A program made the position numbers and the translations under genes. The notes under the pieces were generated by a model that saw only the letters and a list, made by a program, of their open reading frames with translations, had not been told where the DNA came from and ran no database searches. DNA of 64,000 bases. Source: Dendrolimus kikuchii. Lineage: Eukaryota; Arthropoda; Insecta; Lepidoptera; Lasiocampidae. Positions 30,253 through 42,600 of this stretch are shown piece by piece. The stretch spans positions 5,541,210-5,605,209 of the forward strand of contig CM034407.1 of the NCBI GenBank assembly GCA_019925095.2, in the 5' to 3' direction. Positions within the stretch are counted from its first letter, which is position 1, and each line of letters starts with the position of its first letter.

Positions 30253-30816
30253 TTTGCTTTAAACAATATGTTTTATATAATAAAGATTTACCATATTAGG
30301 GTTACTGGGTTCTTTATTAATCTTCCATAGTAGAGTCCATCTTTGTTGTTACATATCACGTGAAATTTCCTTGTGAGTATACTCCTTTATACCGGGTTTC
30401 TGTATCTTAATATGCATTCATTAGCCTTACGCTGATATAAGACGGATCAAACGAATTGAACCAACTAGATTGACTGGAACGACGGCATTCAATGTCATTG
30501 AATGATAGTACTTTATGTTTATATGAATTATTTTGGCTAATTCATTCAATTGAAAGACAAAGGTGAATCGTTTAAATCCGACTGTACTATTGATTAAAAT
30601 TTCATTAAAATTCCATACAAGTAATGTCAATTTTCTACCAATGGTATATGGAGGTTAGAGGTAAGGATTACTATCTTATATGGAGGGGAAGTTGAAAATA
30701 TATCCAGCAGGAGCAGTAGTAACGGCAGCAGAAAAACTACGATATAAATTAAAAATTATTGAAGTGCCATAAAATGAATAAAATACGAGTATAGAATACC
30801 TCAAATAATTACGTAG

Positions 30817-31103
30817 TTTAATTTTATTTATTTATTTCATTATTTAAATTAAATTACACTATAAAATATACTGAACTAACTTTAAAAAATACAACTAAAT
30901 ATTAAAAATAAACTAAATTAAACTAAAATTAAACTATAATATCTAGTACCAGACCACTGTCAGTTGGAAACGTGCCTAAAAAACTGGCCACATTGCCTCG
31001 CTGAATGGCAACGCTAATGCGTTGCCGGAGGTATAAACCGGTCTTTTGATTACGTGAGACAACGACCAGATGTTTGGCTATGTTTCGATAAAGCAGACTA
31101 CGT
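30817..31103 (-). mobile_element. 5'-truncated copy of the RLE-type LINE
   Basis: Minus-strand translation ends QKTGLYLRQRISVAIQRGN, VASFLGTFPTDSGL. This closely follows the last residues of the 957-codon LINE ORF at 39897-42770. The same A/T-rich 3' UTR (TAAACTAAAATTAAACTA) follows. Confidence 0.75.
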
Positions 31104-31310
31104 AGATTATAATAATTTATTAAATATAATGCTGTGACAAAACGTAGAGTGATTAAATAATTGTGATTTTTTAATAATAAACTACGAAGCGGAAATCCAT
31201 CGGTCCTTGTTTATTTTTCTATCTCACTCTATTTATTTTAGCGCTTTCTTTAAAACTTATCCTAATGCCACCCCTACTTACTGCTACCTACCTACCTACC
31301 TACTACTTTG

Positions 31311-31542
31311 CCAGGTGGTAGGGTATTTACTCGACTGGATGGCGACCACTCCTTGTCTAGAGTATGCCGCCATAACAACCTTGTGTTGTGTTCCGGCATT
31401 AGTGACCAGGTTCCAGTCTCCCTTAAGAGAGCAGCAGCGTATTTGTAGCACATTTGGTGTTGCAAATGTCCATAGGCGATGGCAACCGCTTTCCTTCAAG
31501 TGAGCCGTCGGCCTGTTTGTTGAACTCCTGCAATAAAAAAAA
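31311..31542 (+). repeat. 300-bp A-tailed dispersed repeat, copy 8 (5' truncated)
   Basis: Begins CCAGGTGGTAGGGTATTTAC and ends ACTCCTGCAATAAAAAAAA. Confidence 0.8.
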
Positions 31543-31758
31543 CCCCCAGCGCCACCCTTATATTCCGCGTTTTGACGGACACTTTCAGCGCAGATGGCAC
31601 TCCTTACCTCTACCCTCAATACATTCGTAAGCTAGAAGAATAGTTAATAAAATGTAGAAACCTGTATTAGACAGAATGTATAACTGTACACTGTATAAAA
31701 ATTCCCATTCTGTCATTGGTTTAGAGGTTATATATGATATTTTAATAATTAATATCCA

Positions 31759-32012
31759 GGGCGTTCCATTAGTAGCTCACAACACCCAAAATGCTCCGTT
31801 AGCCGTTCCACAAGGCGACCGCGGTTGTTGTGGTCGTGGCGAAAACGTCACTAATGACGTCATCATTTTCGATCACACAACGACCCACGTCAAGAGGTGG
31901 GCCGAATAGCCGTTCCACTTGGGTCTACGATTGTAACGTCGGCAAACAAGTGGAACGGGAAAAATCGTGGCCGTGAGCGTGGTCGTTGTGAGTCCCTAGT
32001 GGAACGTAGCCT
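31759..32012. repeat. inverted-repeat element, family I, copy 2
   Basis: AGGGCGTTCCATTAGTAGCT CACAAC at the left, GTGAGTCCCTAGTGGAACGTAGCC at the right. Opposite orientation to the copy at 6186. The interior (GGTCGTGGCGAAAACGTCAC) is conserved between copies. Confidence 0.65.
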
Positions 32013-32540
32013 AAATGTGATGCAACTGAGGTTTAATTTAAATGATATTCTATTTGGTCGGTCCTAGTACCGTTTTATTATTATTTTTCATATATTAATG
32101 TTTTTATTTATTAAATACAATATCTTATTGTATGTTTATGCATAGATATTAAACATACTAATCCGTTTATATGCGTAGATGAGCCAATATGTGCATTATT
32201 GTTTGTCATTTATTACTGACTTCAGTCAGTTTTAGACAAAAATCCATCCAAAATTGCATTTAATTCATTATTTTCTTGTTGATAAAGGTATAGTCACCGA
32301 TATGGTCGGTAACCATGTGAAATGAAAATTAATTGCATTGATAAACTTTTATATTTTACATACAGTGAATAAGGCACATTGACCAAAGTAATACAAATTA
32401 TATTATTGTTGATCGAGTTACGTGCGGCTAAGTAAATCTCAAGCCACAAGATGGCAGACACACATGCTGTGTTGCCACTGTGAAAATTTAAGTGGCTGGC
32501 CTGGGTACATGGCCCAACGCCACAAAGATTTAAAATTAAG
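32013..32540. other. intergenic, unassigned
   Basis: No recognisable gene or repeat boundary. The 69-codon frame beginning at 32422 shows no motif. Confidence 0.35.
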
Positions 32541-32561
32541 TCTCTCTACATATAATTATAG

Positions 32562-32690
32562 AGACAACACTTTATTGTTCACCAAAATAAAAATTACAAA
32601 AATGCACAACAGGACAATAGTTACTTGGTAAAACAAGAGGCAGCATTATCGCTAAAAGCGATCTCTTCCACGCAACCTGACTCGAAGGAA
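32562..32690. repeat. hairpin-block repeat copy
   Basis: ACAACACTTTATTGTTCACC, then GCAGCATTATCGCTAAAAGC GATCTCTTCC. Same family as 7125 and 17105. Confidence 0.6.
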
Positions 32691-32881
32691 ATTCTTAAAT
32701 TATCTGTAATTATTATGCAACAAAGAAAAAGGAAAAAAAATATGTTTCTTAAAAAATCCTGCCAGATGTTTCTGTGCCACGCATTTTGTCCCAACCATGG
32801 AGTACAGACGTGTTAGGTTCTGCATAAATAGTCAGACAAGACGGCAAAGATGAGACAGAGTAACCACGAAGCATTCAAATA

Positions 32882-33226
32882 CAGTAGAACCTCTTTAAGT
32901 CGAACTTGAAGGGAGACGCCAAAAATTTTCGACTAAAAACCTAAAAACCCTCCAAGGTTTCGATTTCGAAACATTCGACTTGTGGAGGTTAAGCTTTATT
33001 CAAATAATCCATTTGTAAAATAAAATATTGCTATGTTCGAGATACAGAGATCCAATTTCTTTTTTCGAGACATAGAGGGAAAATAAGTACTGAATTTGCT
33101 TATAGGGAGTTACATTTGACTCATAGAGGGTTCAGATTTCGAGCAACGGAGGTTTGGGGGTTGAAGGGAAGGGAACACAATTTTTTTTCGAGTTTGGGAT
33201 GTTTTCGATTTAACGAGGTTTTACTG
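32882..33226. mobile_element. pogo/Tigger-like MITE, 345 bp
   Basis: Ends CAGTAGAACCTC... and ...GAGGTTTTACTG, flanked on both sides by TA, as in pogo-type Tc1/mariner elements. The interior is non-coding, with a subterminal TTCGA-rich palindromic character. Confidence 0.75.
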
Positions 33227-33590
33227 TACCTTATTTCGATTAGATAAGTATAATATTTCAATTTATGAAACTAATATTCTTTGTCGTCCCATCTTCCAAT
33301 TTGCAGCATCTCTGTGGGATAAACGCACTAGTAACTGCGTTCAAAATGATTTAAATAGCTTGTTAACAATTTCGTTACGTTATGTAACTGACGGTCTTAA
33401 TCATATTGACTTGAGTAAGTTTGAGCGCTTTTTTACGGTTCTTTAGGAAGCGTTCAATATGAATAAGACGTAAGTGTTTAAAAATATGCCGCAGCGTATT
33501 GATATATTGTGGAGATTTGTTGCAGGTGCATGGTGCAGGTTGCATATGTCATAAAGAAGAGACGTAAGGTGTTTGTATCGGAAGACGAAT

Positions 33591-33932
33591 TAGGGCCGAT
33601 TTTTCAATCATCAAATAAAAGTTATCAGTCGAATAAATTATAACTTGAGTGTTGCGGAGACAGGAGTTAATAAAAAAAGCCGAAATTTCAGAGAGATTTA
33701 TGACGGCCGATACAAAATTGGTGCGTCACTATATTGAGCGCCTGTAAAAAATGTAGCACGGGCACACATAAACAAAATTGCTCTTAAAAATGAATAGGCG
33801 TTCCTTAACATTGAATGCAAAATCAAAAGTGAAACAGTTCAACTCTTTTATTGATGAAACTAACATTTTTAATTTTTCCATGTGAGACTTTATGAATAAC
33901 TTTTATCCGGTGACTGAAAAATTGGCCCTAAG
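33591..33932. repeat. MITE with TTAGGGCC ends
   Basis: Left end AGGGCCGATTTTTCAATCAT CAAATAAAAGTTAT; right end, reverse-complemented, AGGGCCAATTTTTCAGTCACCGGATAAAAG. Imperfect terminal inverted repeats of about 40 bases. No ORF. Confidence 0.6.
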
Positions 33933-34126
33933 TGTACAAAATTGTTTCTTTATGCATAGAAGACATTTTGTAAATTACATTGGCCTAAGGCCTCAAGTCT
34001 GTTATTAGAATCGTATCGGAATGATCATTCACTGGCGTCATAATAGCAAACAACACGCCAGTTTTGCCTTACTTCTCTACTGTGTTTGTAGTATACAAAT
34101 CAAAACAGGTGGATATATCATGTGAG

Positions 34127-34456
34127 ACTTAAGGCCAAATCCTATACGAGGAGAAATTTTGACTAAAAGTGATATCATCAAATTTTTGAAAAATCAATTA
34201 CCCTTGTCAGGAACCCAGTAGGCTGATTTTGAAAAAAAAATCACTATTATTGTACCAACTCATAGTGTGGCTTGTAAGAAATAATTTCTGTGAAGAAATG
34301 TCAAACTGCAAACCAAGGATAGGGGAAATATTCCTGACAAGGGTAATTGATTTTTCAAAAATTTGTTACCACTTCAGTTTTCGGCAAAATCGGCCCGAAA
34401 CATCTTTCAGTCTTTTACGCTATTTCGTATAGTTCAGGATTTGGCACTGAAGGCCC
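34127..34456. repeat. fold-back MITE with perfect 35-bp internal inverted repeat
   Basis: 34179-34213 and 34331-34365 are perfect reverse complements (TTCCTGACAAGGGTAATTGA is the start of the right arm). Outer blocks AGGCCAAATCCTATACG and CGTATAGTTCAGGATTTGGC pair imperfectly. No coding. Confidence 0.7.
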
Positions 34457-34701
34457 GCTTGAAAAATTCATAACTATAGGTATATATAAAATATATATAT
34501 ATTGTAAATATTTGGTATGTACACAAAATTAGACTGCAATAATTATTTAGCATATTTTTGTTGTATATATAAGCTGATTTAAAGTCTTATTGTGAAAATT
34601 ATTTTGAGCATAGTATGTAGATATTTAAAAAACTAGTGAGTGTTTAAAAAACTAGTGAACTTGATGGGAAAATTGTGCTAATATCAGTCACCTTATTATA
34701 A

Positions 34702-34980
34702 CCCCCGCTAAACTTATAGATGTGGTATCGGGTTCGAATCGTGGCCGGGACGCATGCACCACTTAGGCAGTTTTTGGCCTAATGTGCATTTTGTTACAAT
34801 TACCATGTGCTAACAACGGTGAAGGCAACATCGTGATGTAACCCATCGAGATAACCGATGTGTCAAACCTGCCAATCCGCCTTGGTCAAGCGTGGCAGGT
34901 ACACTGTCCGTTCCCCTATAGTGGGAGGCCTGAGCCCAGCAGTGGGACGCTTATGGGCTGTTATTATATTATTATTATAA
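34702..34980 (+). repeat. tRNA-derived SINE, family B, copy 1
   Basis: CGGGTTCGAATCGTGGCC (B box), then CCATGTGCTAACAACGGTGA and GGGAGGCCTGAGCCCAGCAG, ending in an (ATT)n-like tail. The A box is eroded. Confidence 0.75.
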
Positions 34981-35599
34981 ACTTATAGCTTGGGAACTGC
35001 GATCACACCAAGACTGCGTTCTTAAAGTTTTAAATCCATTCCGCGCCCGGGCCTTGTAAAGCCGCGTACTCACCTGCGAGCCATAACGTAAAGCTTGAGA
35101 CGTACGCAGGCACCCTCCGTCCTAAAATTAATCATCACCCAAGGTGTGATTTTACGTGGACTTATTATATGAGCTTGTCATCAGAAAAAATGTATTGCAA
35201 TGTGTTATACACGTATACACTGAAACTAATGAAATTCTTTATTTTAAATCAAAATGGTGTAGGTTATCAATTAAAGGAAAAATTCTAGTTGAGTAATGTG
35301 ACATATCTGTAACAGCACTAGTCAGTCAAATGGGTCCGGTGTGTACAGTACCTTAAATATGTTATAGCGAATTTATAATAAAATTTTACATTTTTTCTGC
35401 GTGTTTTATTACTATTTTTCTTTTCGAAGACAACTCTGTCTTGTAAAAAACAAAGCCGCCTCCACACTAAAAACCAAAAAAAACCGATTTCGAGATGTTG
35501 TAGAAAGAAGTCTGTTAAATATTTATTTTTTGGTTTTTAGTGTGAAGTCTGTTTTATTTTTGTTAACAAAATGTTTTTTGTAATTTTTTATTTTTAGAT

Positions 35600-36415
35600 G
35601 CGCAAATACTTCAATAGCTTTAGAAATAATATATTAAGCACCTGTAGAAATTTTACAACTGGCACGCGTATACGAATTTGCTATCTCACTCTTCGGTGTA
35701 TATGCTCTTCAAGAAGGGTTGCTCTCGATTTCCTTGCGATCCACAAATCAGATTCTATGGGACCATCTCGCAAGTTAAAAAAAAACAATTTGAAAATCGG
35801 TCCACAATTAACGGAGAAATCGCGTAACATGCCTACAGCAAAATTAAGCGCCTATAGAAAGTGTAATACTAGCACGTGTATACAAGTTTTATTAGAAAAA
35901 TGTAAGCTCTCGGCGTTTTTTAATAAGGACTCTCCATTTCTCTGGGATCCACTCATCATATCATGGCTTGGTGACCATGGAACCGCCTCGGGAGTATACA
36001 CACTTACGAATAAGGAAAGAAATTTCAAAATCGGTCCACAATTGACGGAGAAATCGCGTAACATGCATATTAAAACCTAAGCGCCTGTAGAACATGTAAT
36101 ACCTACATTCGTATACAAGCTTTTTTCAAGAATTTAGGCGTACAGCGTTCTTTAATAAGTGATGGTTATTCTCGATTTTCGTAGAATCCACTCACCCGAC
36201 CCTGACTTGGTGACCATGGCATCACCTCGGCAGTATAGACTTACGAGTAAAGAAAAGAAAAATGGAAATCGGTTTAGAATTGACGGAGATATCGTGTTAC
36301 GAATAAGTCTGTTATCAATTTTCGTATGTTTCTTTTAATTCCTTGGAGTCAACTTATCAGATCTTGACGTGGTTACAATGGGATCAATTCGGGAGTATAA
36401 GATAAGAAGAACCCA
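35600..36415 (+). repeat. degenerate ~235-bp tandem array, about 3.5 units
   Basis: The marker AAATCGGTCCACAATTGACG recurs at 35795, 36029 and (altered) 36267, and GACCATGGxxxCxCCTCGGxAGTATA follows the same spacing. The first units leave a long shadow frame (35598-36080) that is probably not a gene. Confidence 0.65.
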
Positions 36416-37250
36416 GGTCTTTTTTAGTCACTTTTTTTGGAGGCACGCTAATTCTCGAAAATTAAAAAAATACCTATTAAAAAATCAATTTTTTTTTGTA
36501 AAGGTTACCCCAAATTGGTTTTTTTTTTTAATTTTTCAGTTTTTATGGCAATTTTTCGATATTTTCGAAATTTCCTTTAAGGGCACTGCGTGCCCCCACA
36601 AAAGTAGCCCTGGAAGAACCTATTCCTTTTTAAAGTCGGTTAAAAAGCATAGATAAAGAATATTAAGCCGGAAAAGTGCGTGTCGGGTCAAATACATTGA
36701 ATACTTAAACGCGTCGTATGCTGATATTAAAAAAAAAAAACAATTTGGATCAACCAGATGGAATCACTTGGTTGTGAGGTACAGCACTGAAAGGACATGA
36801 CGGTTATCAACGATTGATGTTATTGATGATGAATGATTCAAGTTTACGTTTAGATGGACCACTTTTGTTGCTTTAGTCCGGACTCTGGGCTTGATTGCGC
36901 ATTTACCTGCAGCCCAGACTGACGACGGTCTGCCCAGTTTACGGGCTGGCCTTTCCATGTTAGCTGGAGGGCTGGGTCTTGCTTCTAGAAGTGAGGGGGC
37001 GCGCGGATTACTGCGAGACCTTCTAATCCGGCCCACTATCTATTTGCAATAGGTATCTTACATCCTATTTTGTTCGGCTGAGATCATAACAGATTTTGTT
37101 GGAAATAATCTTCAAAAATTTCAATCTCTTTTTTAGCATTTACCCTTTCTAGTTTAAAAAATATTCAAAACTATTATTAGCTTGTGTAATACAAAGACGG
37201 ATAGACTAACGGACACATAGTTTATAAGCAACATTACGTCCCAAACCTTG
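36416..37250. other. intergenic, possible LINE scrap
   Basis: Mostly AT-rich. A 90-codon minus-strand frame (36764-37036, RPARKLGRPSSVWAAGKC) is more GC-rich than its surroundings and might derive from a LINE, but no diagnostic motif is visible. Confidence 0.3.
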
Positions 37251-37310
37251 GGTTCTTCAACTACAGAGAACTATCCAAGAAAGTAGTGTCAACTATAATT
37301 TGCCTGCGTC

Positions 37311-37574
37311 TTGGCTACTGTTGTTCCTGCATTTTTTGCAAAATTAAGAATTTGCGACGATTCTGGAAGTGTGTATAACGGCTTAGCCGACGGTTCTGTT
37401 CATCATATTTTTTTAATAAATCCCGAAAAAGATTTTTCCCGCTCCGTCAATGTAGACTTTCTCCTAACCCTAGACGATAGTAGGCATGTACATGCATTGT
37501 TAAATTTTTTAACAATAAATAACATCTATAGAGTAGGGGAAACAGGGGTAATGCCGCTCACAAGTTTAACTTGA
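37311..37574 (+). pseudogene. possible LINE C-terminal zinc-knuckle remnant
   Basis: An 87-codon frame, VYNGLADGSVHHIFLINPEK followed by LLTLDDSRHVHALLNFLTIN. This recalls the C-x-C-G...HHxxxxC tail of some LINE proteins, with the Cys residues lost. Weak assignment. Confidence 0.3.
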
Positions 37575-38482
37575 CAAACTCAGTGCGTTGGATTACAGTA
37601 CACATGTTCAAGCGTGGGGGTTATGATACGAGAGCAAACAGTAACTAGTTTTGCAAATCTGCTAGCAGCAAGAAAAAGGGAATCACGTCTGTTTATTTTC
37701 AATCCCACTAACAAAGTTGTTCAGCTACATTTTTACTGGTAAATTCAATATTTGATTTTTTTAGTATTATTACTATTATTAATTTGAATAATTATTTGTT
37801 GTATTTACAAATAATTTATTAATACATTACTATATATTTCATTTCTTTTTATCACACATAGGTTTTGGCGTCATTATGCTTTTATATGAGTGGTATTCCC
37901 CATAGTAGTGTAATGGCGCCCAAGAACGCCATAATTTTTTTGCTTTACCGATTATTAAAGGAAGTTTTATTATACGTTTCGTGTCAAAATAATGATGAAC
38001 AATTGTATTATATTGTCCAATTTTTAATATAAAGTTATTCAGAATAAATATAAAAAGTTTTCCTGGAGTGAACGGCATTCCCCTCATTCCCCTACCTAGT
38101 CTAATATAATATGTTTTTGTTTTGTCTTCAGCATCACAGAAAGTTATTTGGTAGATCACCGGCCAAATTTTACCACCTACTGAGACATTAGAAATATCAA
38201 TGAAAACTGCGTTGGAGACATAATCCCTTTAAAAAAAAAACAGACGGACATGACGAATATATAAGGTTTCCGTTTTTATTCAAATGGCTACAGGACCCTG
38301 ATAACAAGAAAGAAAGAGAAAAACATTTGGATAACCATCAACAGATAGGGAGACCCATTGAAAAAATAATAACATGCACCTTAATTTAAAAAGTAGGTTA
38401 TGACTATATCCTCAGTCAGAATGGTATCTACGTTACTGGAATATAAGAACCGATGTCCAATTTTATATACAACTTAATGATC
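37575..38482. other. intergenic, unassigned
   Basis: A 106-codon minus-strand frame (37839-38159) has no recognisable domain. The rest is AT-rich. Confidence 0.35.
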
Positions 38483-38490
38483 AGCATAGC

Positions 38491-38918
38491 CAGGGGCGGA
38501 TTTACCAATAGGCTAAGAAGGCTGAAGCCTATGGTGGCATATATTAGAGGGGCGGCAGATTTCAGAGGGGCGGCAAAGAGGCCTATTTTGTAAAATGTGT
38601 TACACAGAAATTATGTCTTACTTAAACTGAAAGACTTAATAAGATAATTCTTATTAGGTCCACACGAATAATGTTAAATCATTTTTCTATAATTTGAGTA
38701 GTTGCTTTTGGCTACGGTAGAAACAAACCCATAAATCCCGCCTGCTTCACAATCTACTAATTACGGGAAATAAATGTTGTATAATTGTGACTTAAGTTAC
38801 AATTCCATTGCCAAAAGGAATTAATTTATTTGTTAACTAGGGTATCGATTTGTAGAGGTCGGTAGAGGCGGCAAAGTTTGAATAGCCTACAAGCGTCAAA
38901 TGTCTTAATCCGCCCCTG
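38491..38918. mobile_element. hAT-like MITE, 428 bp, with 8-bp target duplication
   Basis: Terminal repeats CAGGGGCGGATT ... AATCCGCCCCTG (12 bases, perfect). Flanked by AGCATAGC at 38483-38490 and again at 38919-38926. An 8-bp duplication and CAGGG-type ends are the mark of the hAT superfamily. No transposase. Confidence 0.88.
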
Positions 38919-38926
38919 AGCATAGC

Positions 38927-39236
38927 CATTATGGTTTTACAATGTACCGTTTTATTAGGAACATAAATGCTTTGCTGACGCAGTTGTTACAATGATGCCC
39001 GTTTGCTTTCGGTCACCGAATGACTTTCGATGGAATATTACATACATATTGTCACGCCTGTTTCCCATTGGGGTAAGCAAAGATGTCGGATCTCCAACTG
39101 CTACGATCCTAACAAACAATATTCGCTTTGTTGCGGCGGCGCTGGATTAGCGATAAGCGAACTGTTTTAAAATGAAAAAAAAGGAGATTGGGACAATTTT
39201 GAAGAGGTTAGTGGAAAGAAAGTGAAGAGAAAGTTA
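38927..39236. other. LINE-like scrap
   Basis: TATTGTCACGCCTGTTTCCC ATTGGGG near 39050 is a common lepidopteran LINE-tail sequence. No frame. Confidence 0.4.
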
Positions 39237-39530
39237 TCCGTGCAGGAACGGAGAAAGAATACAATTTCCTGCGGCCGGGCGGCCTGTCGTAAGAGGCGAC
39301 GAAACAACCCACAGCCAGGTGGTAGGGCATTTGCCCGACTGGATCTAGAGCATGCCGCCATAACAACTTTGAGTTGTGTTCCGGCATTAGTGACCAAGTT
39401 CCAGACTCACTTAAGAGAGCAGCAGCGCATTTGTAGCACCTTTGGTGTTGCAAATGTCCATAGGCGATGGTAACCGCTTTCCATCCAGTGGGCCGTCTGC
39501 CTGTCTGCTGAACTCATGCAATAAAAAAAA
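39237..39530 (+). repeat. 300-bp A-tailed dispersed repeat, copy 9 (near full length)
   Basis: TCCGTGCAGGAACGGAGAAA to CTGAACTCATGCAATAAAAAA. Missing only ~20 bases (GGCTACCACCCCTGGT) in the middle. Confidence 0.85.
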
Positions 39531-39693
39531 GAAGAGCACGCACGTACCTGATTAATGGGCATGAAATGCAGCTGCTCCTCTGCTCCTCGGTCCACTTTAC
39601 TTTCACCTTTATTATGTTATTGTAATTTGTTTATTATTTAATAGGCGGTGACGATGTGTAGTTTAAATTTTAAGTCTTTGTAATAAGTTATTA

Positions 39694-42600
39694 ATCTATA
39701 CTAATATTATAAAGAGGTAAAGTTTGTGAGTTTGTGACGTTGTAGGCTAGCTAGGTAGGTAAGCTCTGGATCTAAAAAATCGATATCAAACTAAAACTAA
39801 CTTAAAACATATAATTAAATACTAAAAATAAATTAACTTATAAATTAAACTATACAATAAATTAAACTAAAAATAAACTATATATACAAACTAAAATTAA
39901 AGTATAAAATCTAGTTCTAGACCGCTCTCAGTCGGAAACGTGCCCAAAAGACTGGCCACATTGCCTCTCTGAATGGCAATGCTGATGCGCTGTGCGAGGT
40001 ATAAACCAGTCTTTTGGTCACGTGAGACATCCACCAGACGTTTGACTATGTCCCGATAAAGCTTGTGCGCCTCAGGCCCCCATGGTCCCAGGGTCTCGAC
40101 CCCAAAAGCCGCAAATATGTAGCCATTTCCGATGGCTGAGTATTTGCGGCGTTTTAGGGCCTCCTGTTGTGCAGCAGCTGTACCGGCAGACATGCTAGTA
40201 GCTGGAAGATGGGACGCTGCCAAAGTATCGACGCAAGACGCGTCCCATACTAAGGGGCGACCCATCTTCCAGGGCACCAATGACATACCATCGGGTCTCC
40301 TGCCATCGTCGCGGCACAGGCCGTTCGGTTCTAGGACGGCAGGTACCCCGGCGGTGACAAGAGCCCGACGGATTATGTCATTAAGTGTTGCATGACGTGA
40401 AATTCTGCCGGCACTCCTGCTACACGATAACCCATGGTGACCGAGGCGCTCGACCTTATCTCCGCACTGACAGCGGTGTGGAACAACACAGGCCGCCCCT
40501 AGGCGAATGCAAGCACTTATTCTAAACGCGTTATCGTCTAGAAAAGTGCCCAAATTCGCCGAGGGGAGTGCCTGCAGCCACAAGCCAGACTCCCAACGCG
40601 AGACAGCTAGGAGACGAGCACGCTCCGTCTCATGGGCACACGTATCCAAAAGATTTTTATGCACCAATGAGCAAAGCGGGCCGTCCCATAGCTTCTGTGA
40701 CTTTAAATTTATGGGTAAATTTTGATATGGGCAGACCACAGACCAGGCATTTCTGGCCTCAGTCAAATACAGGACCTCAAAGTCACCAAGTGACGGATTT
40801 AATATTTCACCAATGAGGTCCTTTGTACTGTACACTGAGGACAGAAAGGCGGGTAAAGAAACTGCAGAAATTTTGCGTATACCCAAACCTCCATACCTTA
40901 TTGGTAGGGAGGCTTGAGTCCATGTACGGTCATCAAAAGGAATGTTGAAAATCGATGAGAGCGAGTACCGAATAACATTATCCAAAGTTTTTAAAATATT
41001 TTGGTTTTGCCATATAGGACAGCATCTCAAAATATATATAAAATTTGGCGTAAAAATACAGTACCGAATAATATAATATGCGCTATGTAGACTTATACTT
41101 TTTAGGTTTTCTATCTTTGACTGGAAATTTTGAATTTTGTTACTAACGAAAGTAGAAAAAGACTCCTCAAAAACGGGGCACCCAAGGAGGCTGAGGCTAT
41201 TTTTGTCAACAATTTTAAAATTTAGTCCCAAACTTTGAAAATCTGATATAATATTATGGATATTTGGCACCTTGTCACTGAAATATATCTCACATTTTGA
41301 ATAATTTAGCTCTAAACCAATTTTATCAAACTCGTAAATTAAATATTGTATATCTTTTTTAAGAGTATCAATGTCTCCTCCAAGGGTGCCGTCGTCGAGG
41401 TACCATACGTTGAATTTAGAATTTAATTTTTCTATAATGGGATGAATGGCGAGTGAAAATATGGCCGGCCCAAGGGGGTCCCCCTGCTGGCAACCGGTTT
41501 CTGAAAAAACTTTATGATTTTGGTACATTAAAATTGATTTATCACAGTAGCATTGGTGGATAAAATTGAAAATTCTTGGGGACTTATCACGCACTTGAGC
41601 CAGCAAGGTGGCCCTGTTGACCGAGTTAAAAGCGTTTTTTACATCCACCTTCAGAAGAGCTTGGCAACAGTCTCTGGACGCAAAGGTTCGAAGTGAATGT
41701 ACCGCCGCCTCGCAGCCGCCCTTTACGCCAAAGCCTAATTGGCGTGTTGCAAAATAGGATGAGCTTAAATCCGCTATCTCCCGACAGCATATCTTGGCGG
41801 CAAGGCGGCGGTATGTAGTACCGACTGCTATAGGGCGTATGCCTCCGTCTTTTTTATTTAGGGCACATAGATTGGCACCGTATAAAGTTGGAACAACGTC
41901 GTTATTTACTGCACCTGAAAGCATTAGGTTAATTAGGTCTGTTATGTCTTTCAGAAGAGTCTCGCCAGCTGTGCCTGTACTTCCTCCCAACAAATCCTTT
42001 AGGTGTTGGGGGGTCAAGCCATCAAGCCCACCGGCTGAACCACTTCTGAAAGACATAACAGATGTAAAAACCGATTTTGGTGCTGCAACTAGGCTTTCTT
42101 CCAGACATACTAAGCTGGAGCCTAGAGCTGCATCTGAATGTGGATGTTTTTCTTCTAAAGCCCGCAGAGTGGTCTCGTTATTGGGAGCAATGGTGTCGTT
42201 GGAAAACAGAATTCTAGCCGCCCCCTTGATGTCTCCATCAGAAAGTTTTGCTTCCACAAATCTATTGAGTCGGTATGTAGACTCCTTGTCAGTTTTTCTA
42301 ATATTACTATTTGTACGAAGATCATCTAATTCTGGAAGATTTTGGCAGCGTTTTTTAATTTTAGTTGTGAGATTTCCAGATTCATTGTGCTTAATGTTTA
42401 AAATTTTATAAGGGAGCTGTAATAAATCCTCCCAGGCTCGTAAAGAATTTAAAGTTACAGTATTTCGAATAAATTTAGAAAAAATTTGGCATACCGAAAT
42501 TCTAGCTCCTCGTGGGATTCTTTTTATAATTTGGACCGAATGTTTTAGTCTACTTAGGTTTTCCGAAAGGGTAAAAAGATTAATATTGGTAGAAAGAGGT

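Noticed and set aside
35598..36080. 160-codon frame as a gene
   Set aside because: Its sequence is internally repeated at ~235-base spacing and shows no protein motif or splice context.
41794..42411. 205-codon frame on the + strand
   Set aside because: Antisense shadow of the 957-codon LINE ORF; no domain of its own.
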